Position numbers and translations under genes: made by a program
Source: Athripsodes cinereus
Lineage: Eukaryota; Arthropoda; Insecta; Trichoptera; Leptoceridae
Length of the DNA: 64,000 nt
Reading direction: 5' to 3'
NCBI GenBank assembly: GCA_947579605.1
Contig: OX388307.1
Span: 13,493,237 to 13,557,236 of the forward strand
Shown here: one piece after another, positions 10,691-24,238 of the stretch
Numbering within the stretch: position 1 is the first letter of the stretch
Layout: each line of letters starts with the position of its first letter
The notes under the pieces: generated by a model
Seen by the model: only the letters and a program-made list of their open reading frames with translations
Database searches by the model: none
What the model was told of the DNA's origin: nothing

Positions 10691-10974
10691 GACTAATTTT
10701 TCAAAACCACAATGCCTAACGCCACATTATTACCTAGCTATAGGAATGTTTTTGTTTATTCAAAAAATCTCTTTTTTGATTCTGAGAACTAAACAAAAAC
10801 AGTTTATAAATAATTTACGATTATATTTTCTAAAACTCGTACGTTTCACACTCCCTAATGGCAATCACGCTAGTAGGTAGGTATGTAGGTATATCACGCG
10901 AATATCTCATTTGGTCAACTTTTTCGGATGAGAGAAGAATAGCATAATGTACTCGTATCCTCAATACATACCTA

Positions 10975-11142
10975 GGTCATCATCATCATCGCCCTCAACG
11001 CTCCTCTCGGGAGCACAGGGCAGAAACCAGCCTCCTCCATTCAGAGCGTCTCTGTGCCAATTGCGTCACCTCTTTCCACGACATTCCTTGCGCTCTGATA
11101 TCGTTGTCATAGGAACGGTGTATTGTGAAAGAGGTACCTAGG
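10975..11142 (-). mobile_element. LINE 3' end with (GAT)n tail, truncated copy
   Basis: The plus strand reads (tca)n then cgccctcaacgctcctctcg ... tcataggaacggtgtattgtg. A longer copy of the same sequence lies at 33712-34035. Read on the minus strand, it ends in (gat)n, as expected for a LINE tail. Confidence 0.65.
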
Positions 11143-11756
11143 TACTCGCTAGTTAATTTTGAATAAAATAATCACCTTGTTAATTAAGGTCATAATCAGC
11201 AATATGTCTTGTCTTACATGGTTTGGGAGTCCTTGATGCTTGTTTCCAAAACAATAAGTACTTCATTAAAATACAGGTAGGTACTTGAACATTCAATTTG
11301 CACATCTAAGTACAAAAGTACCTATTCAATATTGTTGTCTAATGGCAATCTGTGTAGATTCAATTAACACAGGTAGGAGTAGAGAGACACAGCTAGATGA
11401 ATAGTGTATTATGATATTATGTTATCTGAGCGATGTTATTGGGTAGAATAGATTGGTACCGTATACCTACCTTCTCATTCTTTATGCCGAATACGTATTG
11501 ATTATATCTCCAAATTAAAACAACAATGTAATACATAGACGATATAATATGTTGTTTAATTTATGACGTGCAATCAAATTTCAAACATTGCATTACGAAA
11601 AAGTAGGGCTGGTACAAACTATGTGTAAAATTATGAATCTACGTATATGGCATTTTTACTAACCTCATCTTATACCATTCTATTTTTAAGACAGCAGTAA
11701 AGCTTCTGACTTTTGATCAAACTATAAAAGTTGAGCTTTTAATAGGAATAGTTGAA
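11143..11756. other. AT-rich intergenic DNA
   Basis: Nothing recognised. Confidence 0.5.
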
Positions 11757-12087
11757 ATATAAATTCAGTTGAAGATCAGTTGTAAATCAGTGGTTGTGCT
11801 TGTTTTTGCGCAGCCTCTGAGACAATTTGGTGCAGGAATATCCAAAAATACAAATTTCTACCCCTCCCCCTGCCTTTTAATTTAAAATTTGTATAGCGAG
11901 TTGAAAAAATTCACGGTTGTCAATATAAATTCATTTGAAGATCAGTAAGTTGTAAATCAGTGGTTGTGCTTGTTTTTGCGTAGCCTCTGAGACAATTTGG
12001 TGCAGGAATATCCAAAAATACAAATTTCTACCCCTCCCCCTGCCTTTTAATTTAAAATTTGTATAGCGAGTTGAAAAAATTCACGGT
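11757..12087. repeat. Two-unit tandem duplication, 166-bp period
   Basis: The segment atataaattcagttgaagat ... gttgaaaaaattcacggt occurs at 11757 and again at 11923 with very few differences (including a 4-bp insertion in the second unit). This is a recent local duplication. Confidence 0.88.
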
Positions 12088-13084
12088 CCCTTCATTTTTA
12101 TACAGGAATTGAATAAAAATAGGAAAAATACAGAATTAAAAAATTATATTCGGCTTTTAAAATTTAGTGTAGTCCCGGTTCGTTCACCGTAAAGACCGCT
12201 ACTAATACAAGTAGGTACGCCTTGTTTTTTTAGTGTTCTAAAAATCAAACTAAATGTGAAAGATTAAAATATTGCATAGTTCTTCCACATTACTACTTCT
12301 ATTTCTGTTAACAGATAAATACTACACAAACTGGGATAGTCATAATCTTCTTTGAAGTAAGCTTTAATTTAAAAATAAATTAAATTTATGCTACTCCTAT
12401 CATAGACTCTCAAATCAACAATAAATGTTTTAAAATGTGTGGTACGTATTTCATAGATATTTTTAGTCGCGTTCCTACTCAAATAGTTTTTAGTAGAATA
12501 TTACTATTCTTCTTTACCAGTTGAAGTTGTTGAATATTAAGATAAAAAATCTAAATCATTCGCAAACGAGTGGATGGTCTTTAGAAGAGTAGAATAGAAT
12601 TAAGATAAAAAAGTAGGTAATTAGGTAATACACAAAAAAGAAAAATTAGTATTCATTTTAGATTTTCTACAATGCATTTTTGTAGAATTCTGTGATTCTT
12701 TGTCAATAATAATAATTATTATTATTATAGACCAAAAGACAATAATTATTTTTGGGATCTTTACAGTTGAAGGCTAATTTTATTTCAGAAGACTACATGA
12801 AACATAATATTACTCAAAAAGGGGAACAGATTCTTAAAAAAAATATTCTTGAAACTACAACGAAAACGAACACGATTTTAATTTTTTTAGCCATTTGAGA
12901 AGTCAGCAGTTTGACAGAAGTCAACTTTATGAAACGATTAATGAAAATTAAAAACTTTTATAAATTAACGTGTACTTTTAGAGATAGCTTATTGATATTT
13001 ATTTATTGTGCTTAATAAGGCTTAATTTCATATGCCGTTTACATCCAAAGTTGATTTAAATTTTCATTTAGATTACAATAATTA

Positions 13085-13355
13085 TAATAATCTTTATTGC
13101 ACAAAATTAGTATACAAAGAAGAAGAAAAACATGGTATCATAACAATATGTAGAATACATAATTTTGTGCAATGGGCGAATTTATCGCTGAAGCGCAATA
13201 TCTTGAAAGTAGGTGCTCTCCACAAGATATGAATAATAATAATCTTTAGTGCACAAAAATTAGTATACAAAGAAGAAGAAAAACATGGTATCATAACAAT
13301 GGAATACCTACATAATTTTGTGCCATGGGCGAGTTTATCGCTGAAGCGCAATATC
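13085..13355 (-). repeat. Tandemly duplicated LINE/SINE 3' end
   Basis: Two ~148-bp copies (starting at about 13085 and 13233), each running from ataataatcttta(t/g)tgcac to tatcgctgaagcgcaatatctt. On the minus strand each ends in (att)n, like a retroposon tail. Within each unit, gcacaaaattag and cataattttgtgc are partly inverted copies. Confidence 0.7.
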
Positions 13356-13359
13356 TTCC

Positions 13360-16300
13360 GATTAACCCATTATCACCGTATTAACTGGAAATTTTATCAA
13401 TACTTAATAGGTAACCTCTTTTTCTTTTTAGAAATTACTAGTGAGTGTCTAAATTTAAAGGATATTGATAGGTTTTAATGACCTACCCTATTTATAAATT
13501 ACTTGCAAAATAAATATTAACCACTCAATAATAAAATGAAGGCACTATTATATCATTAGTATTTAATTCACAAACTAAAAACAATTCGTTTATGGCTTGT
13601 CTACGTGTCGCATACAATAACAATATTACATAAATATTTATAAATGACCACTGCTTCAAACCATCAATATATGTACATACATAATAATCCATCCCATCCC
13701 ATCCACCTCGATAGCTAATCGAGTACTTAACTATGTAAGTATATAAAACAATAAGTTAGTACTAGAGACAACCTAGTTTATTATCTACTTTGTCTGTCGT
13801 TGTAACGATTATTGTGATAATGTCCATTCCGCCCTCTAGACCTGCCCTTTCACTGAAGGTGTCTAATTGAAGCAATAGTTAATTAACAAAGTGATATCAC
13901 AAAATTCTGTCCTTGTCAACTTGTAACTACCTACCTCAAACGGTTGTAGGTGGTAAATATATTTTAATAACAAAGTTATCTCTTGTGGAATTTTCAGTGC
14001 GCCTACCTGCGGGAGTAATTTAATTAACGAATTATATAGGTAAGTGAAATCATGTTTTTATTTCATTATTTTCTCTCTACGTTACATCATTTTCATCCAC
14101 TCATGTCTATATTTTACATTTTGTTACCAAGACGCTTGTGAGATTGATTATTTTGTGAGCCTAAAGAATTTGTCGTTTTTTAAGTTAGGTACCTATATAA
14201 AAAAATACGTTGTTTTTTTTGTTTTGTTTCGCATGACAGGATGTATTGTAATACATCATAATCATTGTTGTGATTATTGAAATACAAATTTCATCACAAT
14301 AATTGTCAAATACTAATCATGTTTTTTAATAAATGTGTTACTCCCACAAAATTAGATTTTTCACCTACATTTATGTATATGTACTTTAATTCGCTTTAAG
14401 AAAAACATATATAAGTATGTCAATATACCTACTTACATTTATTAGTATATAAATAACAATATAATTGGCATTATGAAGGGGTTTGCTTGCAAATCCTTAT
14501 CAATCCAAGAACATTAAAACTGGAATACAGCACATTTCTATTTCTGTCTATAATATTTACAGATATTTTTAAAATATTACTTCTGAATTTATATTTATTT
14601 TTGTCGGAATAATAATTTGTTGTTTCATGAATAAACCGAGTATATTAAAAATACAAATGAATTTTGGTGTGAAGATCTTTTGCTTGTCAACAGTTCGGAA
14701 CAAAGTGAGTTTGTATGCAAACGACGGTTGTTTTTTTGAACATTAGTAATAATTCAACCCCTTTTAAAAAGGACTTGAATTTACATGTTGAAAGAATCCA
14801 AAGAAGAGTGCCCACATATATGTGGTCTAGATAACAAAACTTAAGTAAAGTCAGCACTGAGGCAAATCTGAACAAAACTATATAAATTATGACAAAAAAA
14901 TGCTTATTTATTTATTTATTTATTTTGGTCAACTGAACACTACAGACAATACATATATGTTTAGTACAATAATGCAATAATCAACAATAAGTATACAATG
15001 CAATGTCCAGTTTATAAGTGTTCATATATTATTCTGTTAAATTAAATCAAAGTCATACATTATTAAAAACAATAATAAAAAAGAAATTAAGAGTAAAAAC
15101 ACAAAACTAATAATCAAAACATCACTTAAAGTCATGAATGAAAGAGTGAAAGAGCAATTTCAAAATAAAATCTACCTACCTTTACAAAATAAAGAACAAC
15201 ATACCTATAATTAATACAATATTGAGTGTCATGGGAAACAAGAAAATATGAAAAGGGATGGAAAACACTGATACCTAATCAAGAGAAGCAGAGAAAATCA
15301 AAGTTACTTATGACATACAAAGTATGCTTAAAATAACCTTTCAGTAGATGCAGAATTAATATTATATACATTATAATTGCTTTAAAATAAGCTGGGTAGC
15401 ATTAGAGCCATTACCATAGTGGTAATCGGGAAGGTGGCTGAAATAACTCAATTCTGTTAAAGTCGTATGCGAAAAAGTTAAAAAAATAATAACAGACAAT
15501 AGGTAAAAAGTATTTGAAATCACATAAATAAACATTGTTTAATGATATTATCAAGAAAAGATGTTTTGTTAGATTTACAAATTTAATAATAAGAAATAAG
15601 GTAATTAAATTATTTTTGATTTTTTTTTTAAAAAGTGTCCACATATACGACCCTTAGTGTAGTTTGTGCGACCATATAATTATTACTTTATTTATTTAGA
15701 TGACAGCATTGTCGCAAACAAATAACAGACGACATAATTCAAAACAATCTGTATTTCTGTGGTAATATGGCAAAAGGTGATAGGTCGGAAGAAGTAAACT
15801 ATATAGGAGCATATTTCAAAAGCATATAAAATCATAGACTTTATAATCTACTCCATCTTATAGATTAGACTCCATGGTCATCTCTAGTGTCTATTTAGTT
15901 TTGGCAAAGGCACATTTGTTTTCAAATAACTTTGATATGCCAGTTAGGTATGTGGCAAATTTATTTGTGCAAATATAATTATCTTCAAAAGATAATTTAG
16001 ATAATGTACTGAAGTGTAGATACGCTTGAAAAAGAAAGCTACTTTAAAACTGTAGTAGGTATGTACCTATATTCACCTACGAAAACGAATACCAAATGAG
16101 TAGGTATACGTATCTCCAGATATCATGTCATGTTATGACCGGGAGTATCGGTCTGATATAATATGATACTATATTATTATAATATACAATAATATGAAAC
16201 TATTAGTTCGTCTACACCACATGGAGATATCTGCTAGATACTAGTAGTTATACCAACAACAGATATACATAAATACACCTAACCGCTGAAGTACACATAT

Positions 16301-17940
16301 ACAACATAATATAGATACACTCTATCTAAACACGGTACATCAAAACATGCATCAGAAAAGCAATCAGTTTTACGATGAGCTTGTTATTCTATGGTGTAAA
16401 AATCGTTCGTCAAGAAGCAAACTTTGCTTTCATATTATTTACTATAAAACACTTCGTTTTAAGCACCTATACGTAATACTAAATTGTTAGGTTGCATAAT
16501 TATTATTTTCTATCTTAATCATCAATTAATTTATTTTAATTGAAATTAATGTTCACACTATGTTATTATCGAGACTGCATAATATTTTCTCATTTAATGA
16601 GGATTAGGTAGAATTTTGTACTAACAAACTCAGTATACCTACTTTCCTACTTATTAAACGCATCGAATAGCTCCAATCAAGCCTCCCTATTAAATTCCGA
16701 GATGTGCATATTACTTTGCTAACTTTGAGAATCTAGAATCAAAACATGATTAACCTATCTAACATAATAATTATGTTAATATATTTCAATGTTCTCTTCC
16801 TAAATACTAAGTTTATATTACTTAATTAACACAAAAATTCTTTTTTAAAGTATTATTAAATCCATGAAAATACTTTATGTCACCAGTGAAAATAATCTTA
16901 TCTCATACAGTCGAATATATTCATGTTGATAGTATTCGATTCCTACAGCAGTACATTAAGACTACAAAAAATCCTTTTTTTAAAAGGACGCTTCCCTTTT
17001 TCTTCCAATCGATTTTCACTTTCTGCTTACTAAAGACACAGATCATATCAATTGGATTCATTATATTATATATAATATACTTATAGGGGTTTAGTTTCCA
17101 TAGTAAAAGTATTAGGTATCATGCTGCTTTTTGGAATTTTACTTGTTTATCTTCGCTACCGTTATATATTTTGTTTACATGCCAATAAATATATATTTAT
17201 TTATCGTGATTCAATTCTTGTTCGCATACGTATATTGGACATCAAAATTGCTTGAGATTTTTTTATATCATAAAATATTTTAACATTGAAATTTTCCAAT
17301 AATAATTTGAGTAGGAATATATTTTTTTCGTATAATTTCAAATTTTTGTTTTCCAATGATAGATAGTTAAGACATATTTTGGTGTTGTTTTAGGATGATG
17401 GGATCATCTTCGTTGTATAATATTTTTAATAAAGATTAAAAACAAGATGTATTAAATTAGAAATGACATTTGATCAAGACATTGAGACAGGACCAACACA
17501 GGATTTGATTGAGTAAGATTGATAATATTAGTAAAATTGAAAAAGTTAATGCATGACATACCTAATTAGATATCATCTTTCTAAATATGAATATTTACCA
17601 TGTATGTGCAAAGTATTGTGATTTGGCTAGAATTAAAATGAAAATTATGATGAATGCGGGTATTTAACATTTTTTAAGCTCTATAATACAATATTCCTAT
17701 TTTATATGTAAAAGTATTCATAGATTTCATTGAGGTACATAAGTAGTAATAAGAAAAGGTTCCTTATACTAGAATAACCATGAATTGAAACCTTTTACAT
17801 TTTATCAATCAAATGAAAATGTAATCGAAAAGAGTATATTTTATTCATCTCTCGGACTTAGAATTTTCAACCCTTATGTATAACAAACAAAATGATTATA
17901 TTTGAAAGTCAACGGGATCGAACACTAATTATTATTTCTT
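13360..17940. other. AT-rich intergenic DNA with retroposon tails
   Basis: No exon recognised. At 14903-15000 a (ttta)n tract followed by ttggtcaactgaacac looks like the reverse of a LINE tail. The small open frames here are low complexity. Confidence 0.45.
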
Positions 17941-18051
17941 TGATTTTTGACACAATCGGGTGCCAGCGACTGGATTTATTTAGTAAGAAGTGTAGATGTC
18001 ATTCATATTTTGATTTTAAATCATTCTAGTTTAATCATTCCAATCAATTCA

Positions 18052-18238
18052 ACTCCTGAAACGAACAGAAACATTCTGTTCACTCCTAGAAACAAATCCA
18101 CGACCCCTCATTTAGGTACATTTGTGAGTCTCAAATAGGTTGACTAGCGGTCGATACACTCGCCTTGTAAGCGCGGGGTTGTGGGTTTAATTCTTGGAGT
18201 TGACAGAATATTTCTACTCGTTTCCGGGATTCAAAAAC
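18052..18238. repeat. Second head-to-head tRNA-like inverted pair
   Basis: The plus arm (18138-18238) carries a tRNA-like segment: cactcgccttgtaagcgcgg, then gggtttaattc, then gttgacagaatatttctac. The minus arm (about 18052-18130) carries the inverted counterpart (aacagaaacattctgttcac ... aaatccacgacccctc). The tRNA-like part is the same family as at 4130-4955, and the arms are again head to head, here with almost no spacer. Confidence 0.65.
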
Positions 18239-18839
18239 CTTATATTTGTGTATTTTATGACGGTGTGTAGTGTAAAATAGATAAAATAATGACTCAATAT
18301 AACAAATTACGGAACAATTGATTAATATATAAATTTATTAACTCGTCTATCTCATAATTAATTAAATAAAATTGACAATAAAAATATGAGCTATCTTGCA
18401 CGTAAGAATAAATATAATGACTATAGAGCCTGATTCAATTACTTTATACTTAAAGTCGTGTGAAATTTCAAAAGTTAGTGTATACCAGTTTATAAATATA
18501 TAATCTACTTAGTCAAATAACTAAACAGTATTTTTTATCAATGGCATGAATAGTACATTTTCTTCATAATGATAATGCTTTTGTACGAATATTTTCATAG
18601 TGAGTACTCGAATAGTATAATTCTCTCGTGCATGGCATTAACAGTATAAGTCAAATTTCAACATTTTACAGGAGAGCATTTTAAAGTTTTTAAAATAAGC
18701 TTCTGAAGTCAAATATTGATATAAAGACGTGAAATTTACAATTTCAATGTAAAATGTGTATTATTTTGTTACTGTGTATACAAAAGTTTAAAAATAACTT
18801 AAATAAAATATTAAATTGACTTGTACTCATAGATTCTGA

Positions 18840-18995
18840 TATAAAAATGACATATACTATTAGATTCTTACATATACTGTTGATGTCAGTTGTGATGGTA
18901 TCTGGTTTCAGTGACATATACTGTTAGATTCTTACATATACTGTTGATGTCAGTTGTGTTGGTATTTTGTTTGTGACGTATACTACTAAATGCAA
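18840..18995. repeat. Subterminal motif array of the TIR element
   Basis: Direct ~64-bp units (gacatatactgttagattc, then ttacatatactgttgatgtc, then agttgtg(a/t)tggta), with five occurrences of the tatact(g/a)tt core. Such arrays often bind transposase in DNA elements; that role is inferred. The mirrored array in copy 2 is at about 38590-38760. Confidence 0.75.
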
Positions 18996-19101
18996 CTTTT
19001 TCATAGGCTAGCTCTAAAAATAATATTAAAAATCATCCAATTTCATAAAAACAGACACTTCTTTGGAAGACTAAAAAACATAGGTACCTACTTCGCTTTG
19101 T

Positions 19102-19276
19102 GAAAAAATTAAGACATTTTACATCTTAAATTCAGCGATGAGGTTTGTCACCCATCCTGAATGTCTTGTTTTTATATTGGCATGGAGAGGACAGCTTGCA
19201 TGTTTTATATGCAGCTGGTCTGCTGGCTACCCCACTTGTGGGATATGCCGTGATGGTATAGTAGTAGTAGTAGTAG
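19102..19276 (+). mobile_element. SINE copy B, (TAG)n tail, with target-site duplication
   Basis: Flanked by a 13-bp direct repeat tacttcgctttgt at 19089-19101 and 19077+... at 19277-19289 on the right. It is a complete copy by the criterion of duplicated target, body and microsatellite tail. The same insertion is present in composite copy 2 (38330-38491), so it predates the duplication of the host element. Confidence 0.82.
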
Positions 19277-19384
19277 TACTTCGCTTTGTAATGGTATAGA
19301 TTGCAAGTATCCATGGTGGTTTCTCATTATCCGATTGCAAGTATCCATGGTGGTTTCTCATTATCCACTGTGAGTGTTTAGGAA

Positions 19385-22030
19385 ACTATTTTCATATTTT
19401 GTCTCCCAACTGATGGTACCATCTTCCAGGGTTGCAGCTTTCCTAAACTTCATCCATCCTCAGACAAATGGATCCTTAAATTCGCAGACATACTTGCCCC
19501 CCTTCAGTGCCAAAACATAATGAAATATCTCAATCCTATTCCCACTTTGCTCTTGGAGAAATTGACAAAAAGTTTAATGACAAGGAACTAAAGCTGGTCC
19601 TGAACTGCGTTACAGATACATTCCAGGAATCCATGGAATAACGTATAGCCTTATACAAAGAGTTTCTCTAGAATATTTACTTAACATTATTAAAAATATT
19701 TTTATCATAGGCAATAAACCTTGCTCGAGGAAAACTCAGATCATTATTCCAATTTTGAAAGCAGAGACTGACCCAAACTAGCACTCTCCTCGGTAATAGC
19801 CAAAAATACAGAACACATGGTGAAAAATCGACTAGATTCATAGAAGGTAACAGGAAGCAGCCATCTTGGTTATCCAATTTCAGGAAGAGAATGGGAGTCC
19901 TGGACAGCGTAGCTACTTTGGTCACAGATGTTCACGTATCGTTATCGAGGAGAAAGCTCTTGGGAGGTGTATGCTTGGACATCAATAGTGCTTTCGATAA
20001 TGTTATTATTTTTATACTATGCGCAAAGCTTGATCAATTGGACATTCCTTCTACCCTATCCGTACGTGAACCGAACCCGCAATAACCCTCCTATAAGAAA
20101 GACCATTCACAGGTGATTGCCGCAAGGCTCAGTCTCACCCATTCTATTCAACTTGTACACGCATGATGTCTATCAGTCAGTATCTACGGATGTCCAAATT
20201 TTGAAATCTGCGGATGATTTGTTCGTATATTGCTCCGATAAATCCATGGACAACTTCCAGGTTTCCTTGCAATCAGAGTTGTTGTCGGAACATGGCCTTA
20301 ATGCTTCCTTCCAGAAGTGCAAAAGCATAGTATTCTCCAGAAAACTCCGTCTATTCTACCTGAAATTTTGATTTGACCAACGGTTGATTAATTCTTTTAA
20401 CGAAATAAGATTCCTAGAGGTCAAATTGGTCACTGGTCTTTGATGGACCTCATTCATTAAACTCATACACCACAAATGTCAGACCGGCCTCAAAACCATG
20501 AGAGCCGTCTCAAGGGTCTGATGAGGTTGCCACCCCGCGACTCAGAAAATCTTTTATACAGCATTTATCTGTCGCCATTTGGACTTTGGATCCTTTTTAA
20601 TAACCCCAACCTCCAAGAAAACTTGTTGAGACCGGATCCGGTCTCAGTCTCTTCCGTTAATTACGGGTAATCCTCCCCTATCAACGCATTACAGGTGGAG
20701 GCTGCAGATCCCCCACTTGGACTGTACAGACATCTTATGTGTAACAGGTTTTTAGTCAAAATCCTGCGTTTTATTGATTACCCTCTGTTTCTCAAACTTC
20801 ATCTCCTCTCATACTTGGTAACTCATTTACCGATATGGAGGGGTAAAGATCCACCACCTCTTGTTACCAGCTATAGAAAAATTAAAAATCCCTTGTTGGA
20901 GAGCTACACAGTTCTTACTGTATACTCTTTGTCATTTCCCACACTAAGTTTTAAACCGAAAGTTGCTCTCAACCTGGGTGTCTGTAATGGCATATTCGCA
21001 CCTCATATTTTCAAATCGATTTTTGATTCCAATTGGCACTACTGGCACCTATCTATACAGACAGTTCGAAAAGTGACAAAGAGCGTACAGGGGCTGGCTT
21101 CTTTCTTTAATATAACACTAATAAAATGTTCAGGCACAGAGACGAGTCGTCAGTCTTCTCAGCGGAATGTCTTGTTATTAGAGAGGCTATAAGGGCTCTG
21201 ACCATACGCCATTACAGGGTTAAAACTCTCCTCAGCGACTCTCAAAACGCTTTCCAGTCCGTTCTTCATCCAGTCCGTTCTTCCTCCAGTCCGTTCTCCC
21301 TCCAGGCCGTTCTCTCTCTAGCATTATCCCGACCAGATGATCTTTTATCTTTAGATATTAGATACCTCCTATATAAACTTCAGATTTTGGGTGGAGAGGT
21401 GGTACTGGGTTGGATCCCGTGTGAACTGTGGGATCCCGGGCAATGAGGCGGTATATCTATTGGCCAAATTGGGAACGAACCTCCCTAACCCATCGGAAAC
21501 TGTCTCAGCCTCCGATTACACTTTGATATTCGGCCGAAATCTCATCCAGTGCTGGCAGGCAGAGTGGTCAGAGACCAGCCAACTCAAAGGAAGAAAGTAT
21601 ACCTCTATCCAACCCAATGTGTCCACAAAACTTATTTTTCGGAAATTTCAATGAGTAAGGCTGACACCTCCACGATCTGTATAATGAAGTTAGCTCATTG
21701 CTTTGCCAGATTGCATCTCTACCGAATCCACGTTATTGGTTCTCCTCTATGCGACCGCCTGAAGGAGGAGGACCTTGATCATTTTTTTTTCGAATGCCCG
21801 ATCAATAACTTCTACCCAACTTTGATTAACAACCTGGTACATTATAGGGTTCCGTTACCTACAAATACTTCCTTGCTCCTGGGTTCAAGAAACAAAAGTA
21901 TTTTCAAACTCCTTGTCCTATTCCTTAAGCCCCATTTGATAAAGCTTTGAATGTTGTGTTTTTTGTCCTGAACATTGCCATTTTTCTTGGCAGTTTCTGG
22001 CTAGGAAGAAAGCCAACAAAAGAATAAGAG
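19385..22030 (+). pseudogene. Decayed LINE ORF2 (RT and RNase H) inside TIR element copy 1
   Basis: Reverse transcriptase motifs are recognisable in broken frames. Motif A is LDINSAFDNV (about 19975-20005), motif B is PQGS..SPILFNLYTHDV (about 20120), and motif C is KSADDLFVY (about 20207), with Ser where Tyr is usual. RNase H-like sequence follows (SAECLVIREAIRAL near 21150; LGWIPCELWDPGNEA near 21410, missing the canonical His). A cysteine-rich end has CDRLKEEDLDHFFFECP near 21750. The 3' end contains gaagaaagccaacaaaagaa at about 22005. Frames are closed by several stops and shifts. The same breakpoints are found in copy 2. Likely an I/R1-like RNase H-bearing clade. Confidence 0.85.
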
Positions 22031-22382
22031 AGACAGCACGTGATACCAACAGTATAACGGAATTAGTAAGAAAAAAAAACATTCACGCGGCTCATAGTAC
22101 ATGTTGACTTATACTGTTGATGCCACTCACAATGTTGAAAACTAACCATAATGATTGGTCACTAAGAGTATAGGTCGACATATACTTTTAATGCTATACG
22201 AGTTTGAAAATAAATAAGATATACTATTAAATACAAATATTGTTTTTAAGGTTTAATAATTACAATTTGACTTTTGTTATCGATTACACATGTGTAGTTT
22301 GAGATATACTACAAGGTTCCATCAAAAAGTAAAAATCGATTTTTTTTGACTTATACTGTTAATGCCATGCACGAGAGAATTA

Positions 22383-24181
22383 TCTTATCAGTGTTTCAGT
22401 TGAGAAATAAAAATTTAATATCTAGTTGCTCCTCTTAGCATTACATGCATATCGCACAATATAATTATGCTATTTTTTTCGCGGTGTGTATTTATTTGCA
22501 CGATTTGCAAAAGTATTCATAAGGAAGATACGCCAGTGTTATAACCTACATATTTTTTCTTTGTACTTTTATATTCTGGCATATTGTGTACATATACAAC
22601 ATTGAGTGTACCTAGGCAGATATGCCGATACAGTAGGTAGACACATGATTCAATATTCGGTCGGTTAATTTCAATTATTATTTACATGTCACTTTATTTT
22701 CCTTTTGTTTTGATAATAATTGATGTTTCCCATAAAATGACTTTATACAGATACATATCACCTACATAGGTAATTTAGTTTGTTCGTTTCATTATTTTGT
22801 GTGTCAAACAATTCAACACTGCTACACTCCGTAGATATTAAAGTACTTAAGTACCTACTTACTTCTATAAATAGTACATAAACAATGCTGGTAGCTGTTG
22901 TCTACTTTATTAGTTTTTTTATTGTAACAATTTAAACATAGTATAAAACACACCATTCCCGCATAATTGAAATGATTACAAGAGTGACGTAATTGTTATT
23001 ATTGTACACCTACTGTATAATCTCGTTGCAAATTGGGGGGACTTGTTTAAAATCGCATGTTTTAATGAGAATTAGGGTAATCGGGCAAATAAGACCAACC
23101 TTCTCATAAAAAAAACGCAAAATATTCGCATAAAAAGATCTTTTTTTGAGAATATTTTGGAGGTCAAGTTGTGAGCGACCATTAGAAGAATGAATGAATA
23201 AAAAAATAAGACACTGTGAAAAGAATAGATGTAACATAATAGGTAAGTATATCAATGCAAAGATTTTGCAGACGGAAACATAGGAAGTGGTAGATTTTCA
23301 CGTTGAGACAACACATATTCCCATATAGTTAACATACATGTATTTGATACTATCATATTATTTATAGCTTTCTAATGCTAACTTGTATGTTTTCAGTGTA
23401 ATTAAGTCCTCCAAATGTAAAAAACAATGTTATTTGTTGATTTAATTTTTCTCAAATGTATTAACTATTATTTGGCACTGAACATTTTCGCCTCATCCGT
23501 TACATTAGTAGTATTTAGTTAGTTACACTTACACTAGAGTGTTTACTGTATACAGAGTAATGAATGTGTACATACACTTGGAAATATGGTATACCTAGTG
23601 GATGGATAGTATGTTGTAGTAGGCGCTGTATGCCATTGTGGACAAATAATCGACAATCGTGTTTCATATTTCATTAATCTATCAGCTGCGTCGCGGTTTG
23701 GGTGTTTGTGCGAGCGTCGCTCTTACCGTATTTCAAATTGAAACTCCAAATATTTACGATGTACGAACTTAAAATACATTCATAATAAAAGTATAAATAA
23801 CAAAACTAATAATACTAGCCGAAGGTTAGAAATAATTAACACAACATTTTAACATAATTAACTAATTTAAAACAGTCGATATCGTTTAAAAATTTGCATG
23901 CACATGTGTGATATTATTATTCAGTTTATTTTTTCGTTTGCATCATAGTAAGAAGTTTTCTTTCAAACATCTCTCCATCACCAATTATTATTGTATGTAT
24001 AACATAACCACTTAAGTTTGTTTTTAGTTTTCTCACTTATTATTACGAGCTTAACATGCACGTATTTTGAGTATTACGAGTATACGTACCTACGTTTTTT
24101 GAAACATTGCCAAAACTAATATTTTATTTGTTTAATCATGTACCTTATATAAAAATAATTTTTGTGTTTTACCGTTTTCAG
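22383..24181. other. AT-rich intergenic DNA
   Basis: Mostly featureless. One CpG-richer patch at about 23690-23740 (cagctgcgtcgcggtttggg ... gcgagcgtcgctcttacc) stands out and could be a promoter or 5' exon; no proof from sequence. Confidence 0.35.
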
Positions 24182-24238
24182 TGTGTATTTTGGAGGCAAA
24201 GAGAAATCATTCAGTGAGATTGGAAAATTATCTGCAAG
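24182..24238 (+). other. Candidate 57-bp exon (unassigned)
   Basis: Bounded by an acceptor (gttttcag) and a strong donor (caag/gtcagt). One frame (ILEAKRNHSVRLENYLQ) stays open if joined to a second candidate exon starting at 27128 after atttcag (DCLEEIADAIRSLSYLLYLY). No family recognised. It could be a 5' exon of the globin gene or pure chance in AT-rich DNA. Confidence 0.2.

Larger units (their letters stand above)
18620..22380 (+). mobile_element. TIR element carrying a dead LINE and a SINE, copy 1 (3761 bp)
   Basis: The two ends are perfect inverted repeats for more than 35 bp (attctctcgtgcatggcatt then aacagtataagtcaaa). TA is present on both sides (18618-18619 and 22381-22382). Both subterminal regions carry many copies of a motif like gacatatactgttgatg in either orientation. 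Internally there is a SINE (19102-19276) and a decayed LINE (about 19385-22030). No transposase of its own is visible, so it is a non-autonomous element with retroelement cargo. A second full copy lies at 35233-38969. Confidence 0.88.

Noticed and set aside
18150..18205. Functional tRNA gene (TGT anticodon)
   Set aside because: The B box is degraded (ggtttaattc), there is no acceptor stem, and it lies in an inverted repeat.
18620..22380. Reading the composite as an ordinary full-length LINE
   Set aside because: The ends are long inverted repeats with TA flanks, and the LINE occupies only the interior; LINEs do not have such termini.
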